In this document: piece by piece, positions 17,925 to 26,715 of the stretch
How the letters are laid out: every line of letters begins with the position of its first letter
How positions within the stretch are numbered: position 1 is the first letter of the stretch
Made by a program: the position numbers and the translations under genes
Notes under the pieces: generated by a model
Databases searched by the model: none
Seen by the model: the letters and a program-made list of their open reading frames with translations, nothing else
Told to the model about the DNA's origin: nothing
Assembly: GCA_045531455.1 (NCBI GenBank)
Contig: JAZSEA010000112.1
Coordinates: 26,272-90,271 of the forward strand
Length of the DNA stretch: 64,000 nt
Source: CAG-390 sp045531455
GTDB taxonomy: Bacteria > Bacillota > Clostridia > Oscillospirales > CAG-272
Reading direction: 5' to 3'

Positions 17925-18886
17925 TTTTTGCTACCTCTTTCGATAAAGTCAAATATTTTGCCCCAAAGCTCCACGTCCTGCTCGGTAATTTTGTGCCAAT
18001 CCCAAGAGGTTCGGAATTTCTCGGCATCCTCGGGCGTTTTAAAGGAATTCGTCTTTATTCCCTCGGTCATCGCGTCGGTCATTTTCGTAAGCCCGGCAAC
18101 GGCGTCTGCCGTATAATTCGGATTGTGCTTTTTGCCGTGAACGAGCATAAGCTCTATCTTTTCGTTGCCGACGAGCGAATCGTAATGGTATTTTTTCTTG
18201 ACGGTAGGATCGTCGTCCGATGCTATGTAGAGGATGCGCGCAGAGGTGTCCTTGAGGCTTCTGCGGGCGTCGATCAGCGAGTACATCGGGTTCGACTCGT
18301 GCTCGAGACGGAGCACCGACGGGCGGTAGAATTTGAGAATACCCGAGAAGAATTGCTCGATCATTCGCTCGACCGAGATAAAGCCCGATATAGAAACACA
18401 GGATTCGATGTCCTTGTGAAGTGCCGAGATATTGAGAGCGGCAAAACCGCCCCAGCTGTGACCGATGACGGAGAGGGCCGCGTTTTCGTAGCCTTCAACA
18501 GTACGAACGGCATTTACGGCGTAATCAAGGTCGCAGAGCGACTGCGCAAAGCCGACGATGTTCTCGCCCTCGGATTCGCGGCAACCCGTGTGGTCGTAAG
18601 TGAAAACGGTGTATCCGCGTCGCGCGATAATCTCGATCTCATTCATATAGGCAACGTGACCGAAGCCCATTCCGTGATCGAAGATGATGAGTCTGTCCTT
18701 GCGCGGATTATCGTAATAGTAGAAATAACCCTGCAATTTTTGTCCGTTGTTGCCGAGGAAGTCAAAGGGCGTGTGGAGAAGCCCCGGAAAATCCTCCGCA
18801 GAGAAATAAGAGAGCAGAGGACTGCCGTCCTGACGAATGCAGATATTTTTTTCGTAGATGCCTACGACAGTTTTCTCAAAAATCAT
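17921..18886 (-). CDS. alpha/beta hydrolase (serine hydrolase)
   Basis: 321 residues. GHSWGG nucleophile elbow, FDHGMGFGH oxyanion segment, Asp in IASDDDPTVKK and His in GKKHNPN form a complete triad. The order HG..G, TYDHTGCRES, GHSWGG matches the COG1073/lysophospholipase-like group. No signal peptide or membrane segment. In the operon it lies 3 nt after xthA and overlaps the M28 gene by 4 nt. Substrate unknown. Confidence 0.85.
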   Translation of the reverse strand: MIFEKTVVGIYEKNICIRQDGSPLLSYFSAEDFPGLLHTPFDFLGNNGQKLQGYFYYYDNPRKDRLIIFDHGMGFGHVAYMNEIEIIARRGYTVFTYDHTGCRESEGENIVGFAQSLCDLDYAVNAVRTVEGYENAALSVIGHSWGGFAALNISALHKDIESCVSISGFISVERMIEQFFSGILKFYRPSVLRLEHESNPMYSLIDARRSLKDTSARILYIASDDDPTVKKKYHYDSLVGNEKIELMLVHGKKHNPNYTADAVAGLTKMTDAMTEGIKTNSFKTPEDAEKFRTSWDWHKITEQDVELWGKIFDFIERGSKK

Positions 18887-18889
18887 TCT

Positions 18890-19639
18890 TTACTCCAATT
18901 CAATTCCGACGGGGCAATGGTCGCTTCCCATTACCGATGTGAGGATGAAGCTGTCTTTAACACGCGGAAACAGACGATTAGATACCACAAAATAGTCGAT
19001 ACGCCAGCCTACGTTCTTTGCGCGCGCCGAGAACATATAGCTCCACCAGGAATACTCGATCTTATCGGGATAGAGCGAGCGGAAGGTATCCTTGAAACCG
19101 CTTTCGAGAAGCTCCGTGAACTTTCCGCGCTCTTCGTCCGAAAATCCCGCGCTCTGATGATTCGTCTTTGGATTTTTAAGATCTATTTCGTTGTGCGCAA
19201 CGTTCAGATCACCGCAATATATGACCGGTTTCTTTTCGTCAAGAGATTTGATATATCCGCGCAGAGCGTCCTCCCAAGCCATTCTGTAATCAAGCCGCGC
19301 AAGCTCGCGCTGTGCGTTTGGAGTATAGACGCAGAGAAGGTAGAAATCATCGTATTCAAGCGTGATGGCGCGTCCCTCTGTGTCGTGCTCGGGGATTCCA
19401 ATGCCGTATGAAACCGAAATCGGTTCGTGCTTTGTGAAAATTGCAGTACCCGAGTAGCCTTTCTTTTCCGCGCTGTACCAATACTGATGGTATCCTTCGG
19501 GTTCAAATGCAGCTTGTCCCGGCTGCATCTTCGTTTCCTGAATGCAGACAAAGTCAGCGTTCTGATCGTCGAAAAACTCGCGGAATCCCTTGTCTAGACA
19601 CGCGCGAAAACCGTTTACGTTCCAAGATATGAATTTCAT
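18890..19639 (-). CDS. xthA: exodeoxyribonuclease III / AP endonuclease
   Basis: 249 residues, normal for the ExoIII/ExoA family. Motifs in order: ISWNVNGFRA, CIQETKM (metal-binding Glu), CGDLNVAHNEIDLKNPK (catalytic Asp and Asn) and GSDHCPVGIEL (catalytic Asp-His). Cytoplasmic Mg-dependent enzyme cutting DNA at abasic sites and degrading 3' ends in base-excision repair. Overlaps the Nudix gene by 4 nt; its position beside a Nudix hydrolase suggests a nucleotide/DNA damage clean-up pair (inference). Confidence 0.95.
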   Translation of the reverse strand: MKFISWNVNGFRACLDKGFREFFDDQNADFVCIQETKMQPGQAAFEPEGYHQYWYSAEKKGYSGTAIFTKHEPISVSYGIGIPEHDTEGRAITLEYDDFYLLCVYTPNAQRELARLDYRMAWEDALRGYIKSLDEKKPVIYCGDLNVAHNEIDLKNPKTNHQSAGFSDEERGKFTELLESGFKDTFRSLYPDKIEYSWWSYMFSARAKNVGWRIDYFVVSNRLFPRVKDSFILTSVMGSDHCPVGIELE

Positions 19640-20118
19640 TTTGTTGCCTCCAAATATTCACGGAGCGCGGTATATTCGCGCAGATACGAACCCCTTGTCT
19701 CCTCGCGTTCAAATTCATCGTGGCGCGACCAGAGATCGAGGATGAATCCAATGTCGATCCATTCGGGGACAAGTCCTCGGCTGACCTCTTCTTTTGTAAG
19801 ATGCGTTTCCGCTTCTCCGACGACTTCGCAGATATAATAGTGTGTGATATATTTCCAATCCTCGTAGTACTCGTTGACGGTGATAATGCGATCTTTGACT
19901 TTTACGAGAATACCCGTTTCCTCGCATACTTCGCGAGCACAGCATTCCTCGAGCGTTTCGCCACACTCGATCCCTCCGCCGGGAGAGAAGAACTGCTTGT
20001 CAACGATTTCGTGGCAAATCAATATTTTATCGTTTTTAACCACAAAACCTCGGCAAGCAACGCGACTTCTTTTGACTTCCGGCAATTGGTTTTTTCCGAA
20101 TATATCAACTGTTTTCAT
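19636..20118 (-). CDS. Nudix hydrolase
   Basis: 160 residues. A perfect Nudix box spans residues 48-70 (Gly48, Glu54, Arg62-Glu63, Glu66-Glu67, Gly69), preceded by FFSPGG. Hydrolyses a nucleoside diphosphate linked to another group; oxidised nucleotides or sugar nucleotides are options. I chose the ATG at 20118, which overlaps the cupin stop by one base; a longer reading would run through most of the 3' end of the cupin gene. Coupled to xthA downstream. Confidence 0.88.
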   Translation of the reverse strand: MKTVDIFGKNQLPEVKRSRVACRGFVVKNDKILICHEIVDKQFFSPGGGIECGETLEECCAREVCEETGILVKVKDRIITVNEYYEDWKYITHYYICEVVGEAETHLTKEEVSRGLVPEWIDIGFILDLWSRHDEFEREETRGSYLREYTALREYLEATK

Positions 20119-20444
20119 TATTGCTGAGGTACTACCGCAAAGAAGACAAGATCCTTCTTGCCGCGGTTGATGAAGCAATGCTCGTGACCCTTGGGGCAGT
20201 AGTGACATTCGCCCGCGGAGACCTTCTCCTCGTTTCCGTCAAGAACAGCGGTTCCGACACCCTCGAGGACGTAGATGATCTCGCAGGAATCCTCGTGGCA
20301 ATGCATACCGATCGAGGCGCCGGGAGCGAGAGTCAGGCGCATGATCTTGTTTTTATCGTCAACGAACATATGCGCGGCGGTAACGCCCTCGCCGCCCTTG
20401 AAATTGGGCATAAGCTTTTCGGGAATATTATTGAAATTGATCAT
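20118..20444 (-). CDS. small cupin-domain protein
   Basis: 108 residues with both cupin motifs intact: GMHCHEDSCEIIYVLEG (motif 1, His-His-Glu metal ligands) and GECHYCPKGHEHCFIN (motif 2, His ligand). A single-domain metal-binding beta barrel, either an enzyme such as an isomerase or dioxygenase, or a small-molecule sensor. Lies 21 nt after the MATE gene and overlaps the Nudix gene by 1 nt. Confidence 0.88.
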   Translation of the reverse strand: MINFNNIPEKLMPNFKGGEGVTAAHMFVDDKNKIMRLTLAPGASIGMHCHEDSCEIIYVLEGVGTAVLDGNEEKVSAGECHYCPKGHEHCFINRGKKDLVFFAVVPQQ

Positions 20445-20465
20445 TTTTCTGTCTCCTTAAAAATA

Positions 20466-21797
20466 TTAAAAATACTTGTATTTGTTTCGTTTTGCAACCA
20501 GGAAGATTATCCATACTACGACTGCCATCGCCTCCGCCGCAACTAGCGACCACCATATGCCGTCGAGCCCGAAGATTATCGGCAGGATGAGAACCGCCGC
20601 GATCTGGAAGACCAGAGTTCTGAGGAAGGATATTGCCGCAGAGGTCAAGCCGTCGTTGAGAGCAGTGAAGAATCCCGATCCGAATATCGCAAAGCCCATA
20701 AAGAGGAATGAAAGCGAGAAGATGAAGAATCCGTTTCTCGTCATCTCAAAGAGTGTTTCGTCATATCCGACAAACAGTTTTGATAGAGGAGATGCCAGAA
20801 TGAACGCGAGTGCGACCATACAAACCGAAAAGCCCGAGACGATCACGACGCTCTTCTTGAGCAGACTCCTCAGTTCGTTCGTGTTTGCCGCACCGTAATG
20901 ATATCCGATGACGGGCGCAACTCCGACTGTGTATCCGATAAATGCACCGCAGAAGATCATACTGACGTACATCATAACTCCGTAAGCCGCAACGCCGTTC
21001 TCACCCGCAATATCGTAAAGCTGTGTGTTGTAAAGCATACCGACAACGGACATCGAGATGTTGCTCATAAGCTCGGATGCGCCGTTTGTGCAGGTACGGA
21101 AGAGTGCGTGGCAGTCAAACTCGGTCTTGCCGAGACGGAGAAGACTCGAATTCTTGCTTGCAAAATAGATAAGCGGAACGAATCCGCCGATGCTCTGGCT
21201 TATCGCGGTAGCGGTAGCCGCACCGACGAGCCCGAGAGGGAATACTCCGACGAGAAGAAAGTCGAGTACCATATTGGCAACTCCCGCGGCAACCGTCACG
21301 AAAAATCCGAGCTGAGGCTTTTCAGCGGTAACGAAGAAGCTCTGAAACTCCATCTGCAGAATGAACGCGGGAAGTGCGATCAGGATTATTCTGCCGTAAA
21401 GGACAGAAGCCTCGAGCATCTGACTCTCCGCGCCGAGGAAGGAGGCGATAGGTCTGATAAATATTATACCCAGGATCGCAATTGCCGAGCCGAGGATCAG
21501 CGAGGTGTATATCAGAAGCGAAAAAATTCGGTTTGCTTTATCCTTATCACCCTCGCCCATCTTGAGTGAGACGAGCGCGCTGCCTCCCGTTCCGAACATA
21601 AATCCGACAGTACCGAGGATCATAAGGAAGGGCATTATGAAATTTACCGCGGCAAACGGTGTTTTGCCGACGAAATTTGAAACGAAAAATCCGTCGACAA
21701 CGCCGTAGATCGAGGAAAAGATCATCATAGCGATCGATGAAAGCGTAAAACGCAAAAGCTTGCCGTAGCTGAAATTGTCTGAAAGGCTGATCTTCAT
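20466..21797 (-). CDS. MATE family multidrug/toxin efflux transporter
   Basis: 443 residues, twelve predicted transmembrane helices in two repeats, with the N-lobe pattern GVVDGFFVSNFVGKTPFAAVNF and FGTGGSALVSLKMG typical of the MATE group including MepA/DinF-like proteins. Cation-coupled antiport of cationic drugs or metabolites across the membrane. First gene of the seven-gene operon. Its promoter overlaps that of the divergent aldo/keto reductase and a 20-bp palindrome covers its -35, so local regulation is likely. No regulator gene is adjacent. Confidence 0.92.
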   Translation of the reverse strand: MKISLSDNFSYGKLLRFTLSSIAMMIFSSIYGVVDGFFVSNFVGKTPFAAVNFIMPFLMILGTVGFMFGTGGSALVSLKMGEGDKDKANRIFSLLIYTSLILGSAIAILGIIFIRPIASFLGAESQMLEASVLYGRIILIALPAFILQMEFQSFFVTAEKPQLGFFVTVAAGVANMVLDFLLVGVFPLGLVGAATATAISQSIGGFVPLIYFASKNSSLLRLGKTEFDCHALFRTCTNGASELMSNISMSVVGMLYNTQLYDIAGENGVAAYGVMMYVSMIFCGAFIGYTVGVAPVIGYHYGAANTNELRSLLKKSVVIVSGFSVCMVALAFILASPLSKLFVGYDETLFEMTRNGFFIFSLSFLFMGFAIFGSGFFTALNDGLTSAAISFLRTLVFQIAAVLILPIIFGLDGIWWSLVAAEAMAVVVWIIFLVAKRNKYKYF

Positions 21798-21826
21798 AAA
21801 GATTGCTCCAAAGTTTTAGAAAAATC

Positions 21827-21855
21827 TTGACAAATTGAAATTATAATGATATTAT
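21827..21855 (+). promoter_or_regulatory. promoter of the aldo/keto reductase
   Basis: TTGACA (21827-21832), 17-nt spacer, TATTAT (21850-21855). Its -10 shares bases with the -10 of the opposing promoter. Confidence 0.75.
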
Positions 21856-21879
21856 ATACTTAATAAAGCCAAAAGTCAA
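21851..21879 (-). promoter_or_regulatory. promoter of the MATE operon
   Basis: Minus strand TTGACT (21879-21874), 17-nt spacer, TATAAT (21856-21851). Confidence 0.78.
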
Positions 21880-21888
21880 GACTTTTGG
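21869..21888. promoter_or_regulatory. perfect 20-bp palindrome, candidate operator
   Basis: CCAAAAGTC-AA-GACTTTTGG, 9-bp arms and a 2-nt centre. It covers the -35 of the MATE promoter and lies just downstream of the expected start of the reductase transcript, a position able to block both. No terminator-like T-run follows. Confidence 0.6.
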
Positions 21889-21909
21889 GATAGATTGAAG
21901 GAGTTTGAT

Positions 21910-23040
21910 ATGATCTACAAGGATTTTCAAGGTAAAAAGCTTTCTGCACTCGGTATGGGATGTATGAGACTTCCCACGTACGGAGAGGATAAGACCATCG
22001 ATGAGGCGAAGACCGCCGAGATGTTTGATTACGCCATTAAAAACGGAATAAATTATTTTGATACCGCCTGGGGCTACCACGACGGAAAGAGCGAACTCGT
22101 CGTCGGCAAGGTGCTCGAGAATTATCCCCGTGAGAGCTTCTATCTCGCGTCGAAATTCCCCGGATACGCGCAGGCAAACTGGGGCCGCGCCGAGGAGATC
22201 TTCGCAAAGCAGCTCGCGAAATGCCGCGTTGATTACTTTGATTTTTATCTCATCCATAACGTCACCGAGTCGAACATCGACGCATATCTTGACGATAATT
22301 ACGGCGACGTAATGTACTTTGTCAAGATGAAGGAGGAGGGCAAGATCAAGCACCTCGGCTTCTCGACCCACGGTACACTCGAGACGATGCACCGCTTCCT
22401 CGATAAGTACTCGCGGTATATGGAATTCTGCCAGATCCAGCTCAACTGGCTCGATTACAGCTTCCAGAACGCGAAGGCAAAGATCGAGATGATGAAGGAA
22501 TACGGCAATATTCCCGTTTGGGTAATGGAGCCTGTACGCGGCGGTAAGCTTGCGGTCCTCGAGGATGCTTACGCAAAGAAACTGACCGCTCTCCGTCCCG
22601 ACGAAAGTATCCCTGCCTGGGCTTTCAGATTCCTTCAGACGATCCCCGAGGTTTGCGTGACTCTCTCGGGTATGTCGAATTTCGATCAGGTCAAGGAGAA
22701 TATCGAGACCTATTCCGAGGCAAAGCCCGTCAATAAGGAGGAATGGGAAACACTTATGTCGATCGCGGACAGTATGGTCGGCAAGAAGACTCTTCATTGC
22801 ACGGGCTGCAGCTATTGCACCACGCATTGCCCGATGAGCCTCGATATTCCGCGCATCATCGAGCTCTATAACGAGCACGTTTATTCGGACGGCGGATTTA
22901 TCGCTCCCATGGCACTTTCCGCGTTCCCCGAGGATAAGCTCCCCTCTGCTTGCATCGGGTGCAGGTCCTGCGAGGAGGTCTGCCCGCAGAATATCGAGAT
23001 CTCCGAGATGATGAGCGATTTCTCGGAAAAGCTCAAGTGA
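21910..23040 (+). CDS. aldo/keto reductase with C-terminal 2x[4Fe-4S] ferredoxin domain
   Basis: 376 residues. TIM-barrel aldo/keto reductase (about 1-280) with catalytic Asp and Tyr in FDTAWGYHDGKSE, Lys in LASKFPG and His in YLIHNV. The C-terminus holds CTGCSYCTTHCP and, 40 residues on, CIGCRSCEEVCP, two four-cysteine sets for [4Fe-4S] clusters. Such fusions occur widely in anaerobes and probably pass electrons between ferredoxin and a carbonyl substrate. ATG at 21910 is preferred over an in-frame TTG at 21895 because GAAGGAG sits 6 nt before it. Divergent from the MATE operon. Confidence 0.9.
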   Translation: MIYKDFQGKKLSALGMGCMRLPTYGEDKTIDEAKTAEMFDYAIKNGINYFDTAWGYHDGKSELVVGKVLENYPRESFYLASKFPGYAQANWGRAEEIFAKQLAKCRVDYFDFYLIHNVTESNIDAYLDDNYGDVMYFVKMKEEGKIKHLGFSTHGTLETMHRFLDKYSRYMEFCQIQLNWLDYSFQNAKAKIEMMKEYGNIPVWVMEPVRGGKLAVLEDAYAKKLTALRPDESIPAWAFRFLQTIPEVCVTLSGMSNFDQVKENIETYSEAKPVNKEEWETLMSIADSMVGKKTLHCTGCSYCTTHCPMSLDIPRIIELYNEHVYSDGGFIAPMALSAFPEDKLPSACIGCRSCEEVCPQNIEISEMMSDFSEKLK

Positions 23041-23046
23041 TCGGAG

Positions 23047-23529
23047 ACGAGCAAAAGATCAAGCGGAGTCCTGATGCACGTCGCCTCGCTTTGGGGAGAG
23101 CATTCCGAGGGCTCTTTCGGAGCGGCGGCGAGGTAATGGATAGATTTCCTTGCCGACTGCGGCTTCACATATTGGCAGACTCTGCCTTTTTGCCTTCCCG
23201 ATGAGGCAAATTCACCCTATTAATCCTTCAGCGCGTTCAGCGGAAATCCCTTTTTTATCGATCTTCCGATGCTTTGTGACGTAGGACTCATTACGCGCTC
23301 CGAGCTCGACGAAAGCTATGATTACCTTATTCGCACGATGTACGCAAGCCACGCGGACATCTTCATTATGCCTGTTCAGGATCTGCTCCTCTACGGCTCG
23401 GATACGAGGATCAATAAGCCCGGAATCGCAGAGGGCAACCGGTCCTACCGCGTAACACGTGAACAATTTTGGCGAATAAACAGAGAAAAATTCAAGTATC
23501 TCAATTATCTTTACGGAAGAACGAGATGA
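23047..23529 (+). pseudogene. malQ: decayed malQ (4-alpha-glucanotransferase)
   Basis: One frame from about 23047 to 23529 carries both ends of MalQ. The N-terminal part reads KRSSGVLMHVASLWGEHSEG, then WIDFLADCGFTYWQTLP, SPY, SFSAFSGNPFFIDLPML; the C-terminal part reads IRTMYASHADIFIMPVQDLL then GSDTRINKPGIAEGN. About 340 codons of catalytic barrel are missing at a junction near 23310. Two in-frame TAA codons interrupt it: 23134-23136 (where Glu is expected) and 23221-23223 (where Gln of SPYQS is expected), each one substitution from sense. No proper start codon is left; an ACG at 23047 may replace it. The last 87 codons remain open but should not be functional. Confidence 0.85.
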
Positions 23530-23545
23530 TCTTTTTTTGATCTCA

Positions 23546-23574
23546 TCGACAATATTTTTTCTCCTCGGTATAAA
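23546..23574 (+). promoter_or_regulatory. possible promoter of spoVT
   Basis: TCGACA (23546-23551), 17-nt spacer, TATAAA (23569-23574). In Bacillus spoVT is read by sigma-G; I could not recognise a clear sigma-G pair here. Confidence 0.45.
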
Positions 23575-23649
23575 ATCTCAAATACGGCAAACACTATGAG
23601 AGCAAAATGATTTGCAATCCACAGGTTTGAATTCAAGGAGATTATATAT

Positions 23650-24210
23650 ATGAAAGCCACAGGAATTGTCAGAAGGATCGACGACCTCGGACGTGTCGTC
23701 ATCCCCAAGGAGATCAGAAGAACGATGCGCATCCGCGAGGGAGATCCTCTCGAGATCTACACCGACCGCGAGGGCGAGGTCATCTTCAAGAAGTATTCGC
23801 CGATCGGCGAGCTCAATGCCTTTGCCGCTCAGTATGCAGAGACCCTGCACAAGACGGGCGAGATCAGCGTTCTGATCTGCGACCGCGATGTCGTTATCGC
23901 GGTATCGGGAGCTTCCAAGAAGGAATATGCCGATAAGCATATCTCGCCCGAGCTTGAGCACGTGATCGAGACCCGTCAGCTTTATCACCACCGCGACGGA
24001 GAGGTGAAGCTCGAGCCGATCAATGATAATTGCTCGCATTATATCAGATGCGCAATGCCCATCATCGCCGAGGGCGATATCCTCGGATGCGTTGTCTCAC
24101 TCGACTCGATCGAGTCGCCCGCGCCGAGAGCAAACGACCACGAAAAGAACGTCGAGGTCAAGCTCATCCAGACAGCCGCCGCATTCCTCGGGAAACAGCT
24201 CGAATCTTAA
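23650..24210 (+). CDS. spoVT: AbrB-type stage V sporulation regulator SpoVT
   Basis: 186 residues. N-terminal swapped-hairpin AbrB domain (1-50): TGIVRRIDDLGRVVIPKEIR followed by REGDPLEIY. C-terminal GAF-like domain (about 55-180) including VLICDRDVVIAVSGASKKEY and AMPIIAEGDILGCVVSL, the SpoVT signature and length (178 in Bacillus). A DNA-binding tetramer that adjusts forespore sigma-G genes. A-GGAG site before the ATG; single gene ended by a strong terminator. With spoVAC in the same window it supports an endospore-forming host, though SpoVT homologues also occur in some non-sporulating relatives. Confidence 0.92.
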   Translation: MKATGIVRRIDDLGRVVIPKEIRRTMRIREGDPLEIYTDREGEVIFKKYSPIGELNAFAAQYAETLHKTGEISVLICDRDVVIAVSGASKKEYADKHISPELEHVIETRQLYHHRDGEVKLEPINDNCSHYIRCAMPIIAEGDILGCVVSLDSIESPAPRANDHEKNVEVKLIQTAAAFLGKQLES

Positions 24211-24215
24211 TATTT

Positions 24216-24247
24216 TGCCGATGCCACGGTGGCATCGGCATTTTTTT
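24216..24247 (+). terminator. terminator of spoVT
   Basis: 11-bp stem (24216-24226 with 24230-24240) and a run of seven T. Confidence 0.92.
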
Positions 24248-24248
24248 G

Positions 24249-24277
24249 TTGACAAGTGCGGTTTTATATGATAAAAT
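24249..24277 (+). promoter_or_regulatory. promoter of the beta-helix lipoprotein
   Basis: TTGACA (24249-24254) directly after the terminator T-run, 17-nt spacer, TAAAAT (24272-24277). Confidence 0.7.
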
Positions 24278-24309
24278 TAACTCATCAAGCTTCTTTGGAG
24301 GTTACCGTT

Positions 24310-26652
24310 ATGTTTGATTGGCGCAAATTAATCGCATTATTATTGATCCTTTCAACCTGTCTTTCTCTTGTTGCCTGCACGGGCGGCGGAGGAGAAGAGG
24401 AAGGATCGTCATCCGAAACGCTCGAGGCAAGCGACTCCGAGCCTGAAACCGTCGAGCCCGAGCCCGAACCGGTTGAGATGATCGAGCTTGTCGAGAACGG
24501 CGAGATGACTTATATGATCGTCCGACCCGATAACGCTTCAACCGTGAACGTCAGGGCTGCCATTATGATAAACAACGCCGCAAAGGCGGGCGGAATAAAG
24601 TCAAAGATCACCGACTGGGGTGAGAAGACCGAAGCTAAGGAGATCCTTGTCGGTGAGACGAAATTCTTCCCCGAGGGTGCGCTTGAGGGCATCGATACCT
24701 CCCGACTCGGACCTAACGGCTTCGTCATCAAGACCTTTGGCGAGCGTATCATCATCGTAGCCAACAACGACAAGGCTCTTGTCGAGGCGGCAGAGTATTT
24801 CATTGAAAATCATCTTGATATTGCAGGGGGAAAAACTTCTATGCCCAAGGATTACTGTTATATTAAAAGCAACGGACTCTTCCTTTCCGAGCTCACCCTC
24901 GGAGGAGTTGACATTTCCGAATACGCACTTGCCTGCGACGCGGGATTCGAGGAAGCTCTCGGCTACGTAAAAGAGCTCGTTGGCGACAAATGCGGAGCTG
25001 CTCTTAACGATTCGGGAGAGAAGAAGATCCTTCTGACCGCCTCGGGTGCAGAGGGCGATATGATCTCGGCAAAATTTGTTGACGGAAACCTCATTATCAC
25101 CGCAAAGGATGCCGAGGCAATGAAGAAGGCTGTCGTTTGCTTCTGGTATGAGAATATCGGCTATTCTATCGGTACTTTCGATCTCCCCGCGGATCTCAAT
25201 TACAGCCGCGACCTTGCAAAGACAGTCTTCTACAGCGATTTTGACGTTGTTACGGGTGATTCCGTCTGTTGCTTCGACGGACTGATCGCGGCGCATAACT
25301 ATGCCAACGAAAAGGGATACAAGGTCTTTGCCGACTACGGTGCGAAGTATTACGTAGCGTCTACGGGCAAGACCGTAACTATCAAGACTGACGTTGAATG
25401 GGGCAATGCCGAGATCATCATCGATGACTCGGGCGTTACACCCGACAAGCGCGGAAACTGGATATTCAGCATCCCCGGAAGCTACTCGACTTATAAGATC
25501 GACAATCTTCCTCTGCTCAAGCGCGATATGACGAACATCGGCATCAAGCTTCCGCAGACGAGCATCATCACCGCGTATGACTCGAATACGACTCATTATA
25601 TCCGTTACGGAGGCAATGCCGATAACGGTCAGACGATGGTTGACAATATCGTTGTCGATAAGAACGGAAATATCGATCCTGACGCTCCCGTAATGTGGAA
25701 TTTCACTGCAATGACCTCGGTAGTTGTCCGTCCGATCGACGAGGAGACTTTGACGGTCAGCGGCGGCATCGTCACCACCATTGCAAACAAGGCGCCCTCC
25801 GAATATACTTATTACGCACGCGGAATCGCAGTTTCCCGCTCTAATACCGTTATCGACGGCGTCACCCACCTGATCACGGGTGAGGGCGGAACGGGCGCAC
25901 CCTATAACGGCTTCGTTTCGATCAACAACTGCGCTTACGTGACAGTCCGCAACTGCGTTTTCACGGGTCACAAGACATATCAGAGCCCGACCACGGCAAT
26001 GGGCTCTTACGACATCGGAATGGGCAATTCGATCTCCGTTTCCTTTATCAACTGCAGTCAGGCAAACGACATCAACGACTCGAGATACTGGGGCGTTTCG
26101 GGAACGAATTACTGCAAGAATTTCGTATACGACGGTTGCGTTCTTTCGAGATTCGACGCGCATAAGGGCGTTGCCAACGGCGCGATCAAGAATTCCGTCA
26201 TCGGGCACGCGGGCGCATCTATCATCGGCTACGGCACCTTCCTGATCGAGAATTCCACATTTATGACCACCAAGATGATCAACCTCCGCTCCGACTACGG
26301 AAGCTCCTGGGAGGGCGATATCATCATCCGTAATTCCACTCTTTCGCCTGCGTCCTCTTCTGCAAACGCATACGTTTTCGGCGGAAGCAACAAGTCGAAT
26401 CATAATTTTGGATACGTCTGCTATATGCCGAAAAACGTAATCATTGATGGACTCATAGCCGACACGACGGGCAGCGTCTACGTCTTTGCCGATCTCAATT
26501 CGGATTGCAAGAGCGCAAATTACGTTCAGCAATATCCTTACGTAGTGACCGAAAAGGTCAGCGTCAAGAATTACTCGGGCAGCTCAAAGGCTGAACTTCA
26601 GCTCAGTCCGAATAAATATCTCTTCGCAAAGACGGAATTTACAGTTGAATAA
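24310..26652 (+). CDS. lipoprotein with right-handed beta-helix domain
   Basis: 780 residues from the ATG at 24310, chosen because GGAGG lies 8 nt upstream; an in-frame ATG at 24256 lacks a site and would spoil the signal peptide. Lipobox SLVAC (Cys23), acidic linker, two GH-accessory-like alpha/beta segments (about 60-190 and 200-330), then a beta-helix region (about 350-780) with coil repeats such as IDGVTHLITGEGG, VTVRNCVFTGHK, VSFINCSQAND, FVYDGCVLSRF, FLIENSTFMTT, IIIRNSTLSP. This fold is used by pectate lyases and related polysaccharide lyases or hydrolases. No catalytic set could be fixed. Surface glycan-active enzyme is the best guess. Confidence 0.75.
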   Translation: MFDWRKLIALLLILSTCLSLVACTGGGGEEEGSSSETLEASDSEPETVEPEPEPVEMIELVENGEMTYMIVRPDNASTVNVRAAIMINNAAKAGGIKSKITDWGEKTEAKEILVGETKFFPEGALEGIDTSRLGPNGFVIKTFGERIIIVANNDKALVEAAEYFIENHLDIAGGKTSMPKDYCYIKSNGLFLSELTLGGVDISEYALACDAGFEEALGYVKELVGDKCGAALNDSGEKKILLTASGAEGDMISAKFVDGNLIITAKDAEAMKKAVVCFWYENIGYSIGTFDLPADLNYSRDLAKTVFYSDFDVVTGDSVCCFDGLIAAHNYANEKGYKVFADYGAKYYVASTGKTVTIKTDVEWGNAEIIIDDSGVTPDKRGNWIFSIPGSYSTYKIDNLPLLKRDMTNIGIKLPQTSIITAYDSNTTHYIRYGGNADNGQTMVDNIVVDKNGNIDPDAPVMWNFTAMTSVVVRPIDEETLTVSGGIVTTIANKAPSEYTYYARGIAVSRSNTVIDGVTHLITGEGGTGAPYNGFVSINNCAYVTVRNCVFTGHKTYQSPTTAMGSYDIGMGNSISVSFINCSQANDINDSRYWGVSGTNYCKNFVYDGCVLSRFDAHKGVANGAIKNSVIGHAGASIIGYGTFLIENSTFMTTKMINLRSDYGSSWEGDIIIRNSTLSPASSSANAYVFGGSNKSNHNFGYVCYMPKNVIIDGLIADTTGSVYVFADLNSDCKSANYVQQYPYVVTEKVSVKNYSGSSKAELQLSPNKYLFAKTEFTVE

Positions 26653-26662
26653 CAGCTTTTTT

Positions 26663-26695
26663 AAGCCGACTCCCCGTGAGTCGGCTTATTTTTTT
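26663..26695 (+). terminator. terminator of the beta-helix lipoprotein
   Basis: 10-bp stem (26663-26672 with 26678-26687) followed by A and eight T. Confidence 0.9.
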
Positions 26696-26715
26696 GCCGA
26701 AGTTACAAAAAGGTC

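Noticed and set aside
23134..23223. Stop-codon read-through in malQ
   Set aside because: The core of the enzyme is deleted, so read-through would not restore activity.
24601..26532. Long open frame of about 640 codons on the minus strand
   Set aside because: It lies antisense within the beta-helix lipoprotein gene, has no ribosome binding site and shows an Arg/Asp/Val-rich composition typical of antisense frames in codon-biased genes.
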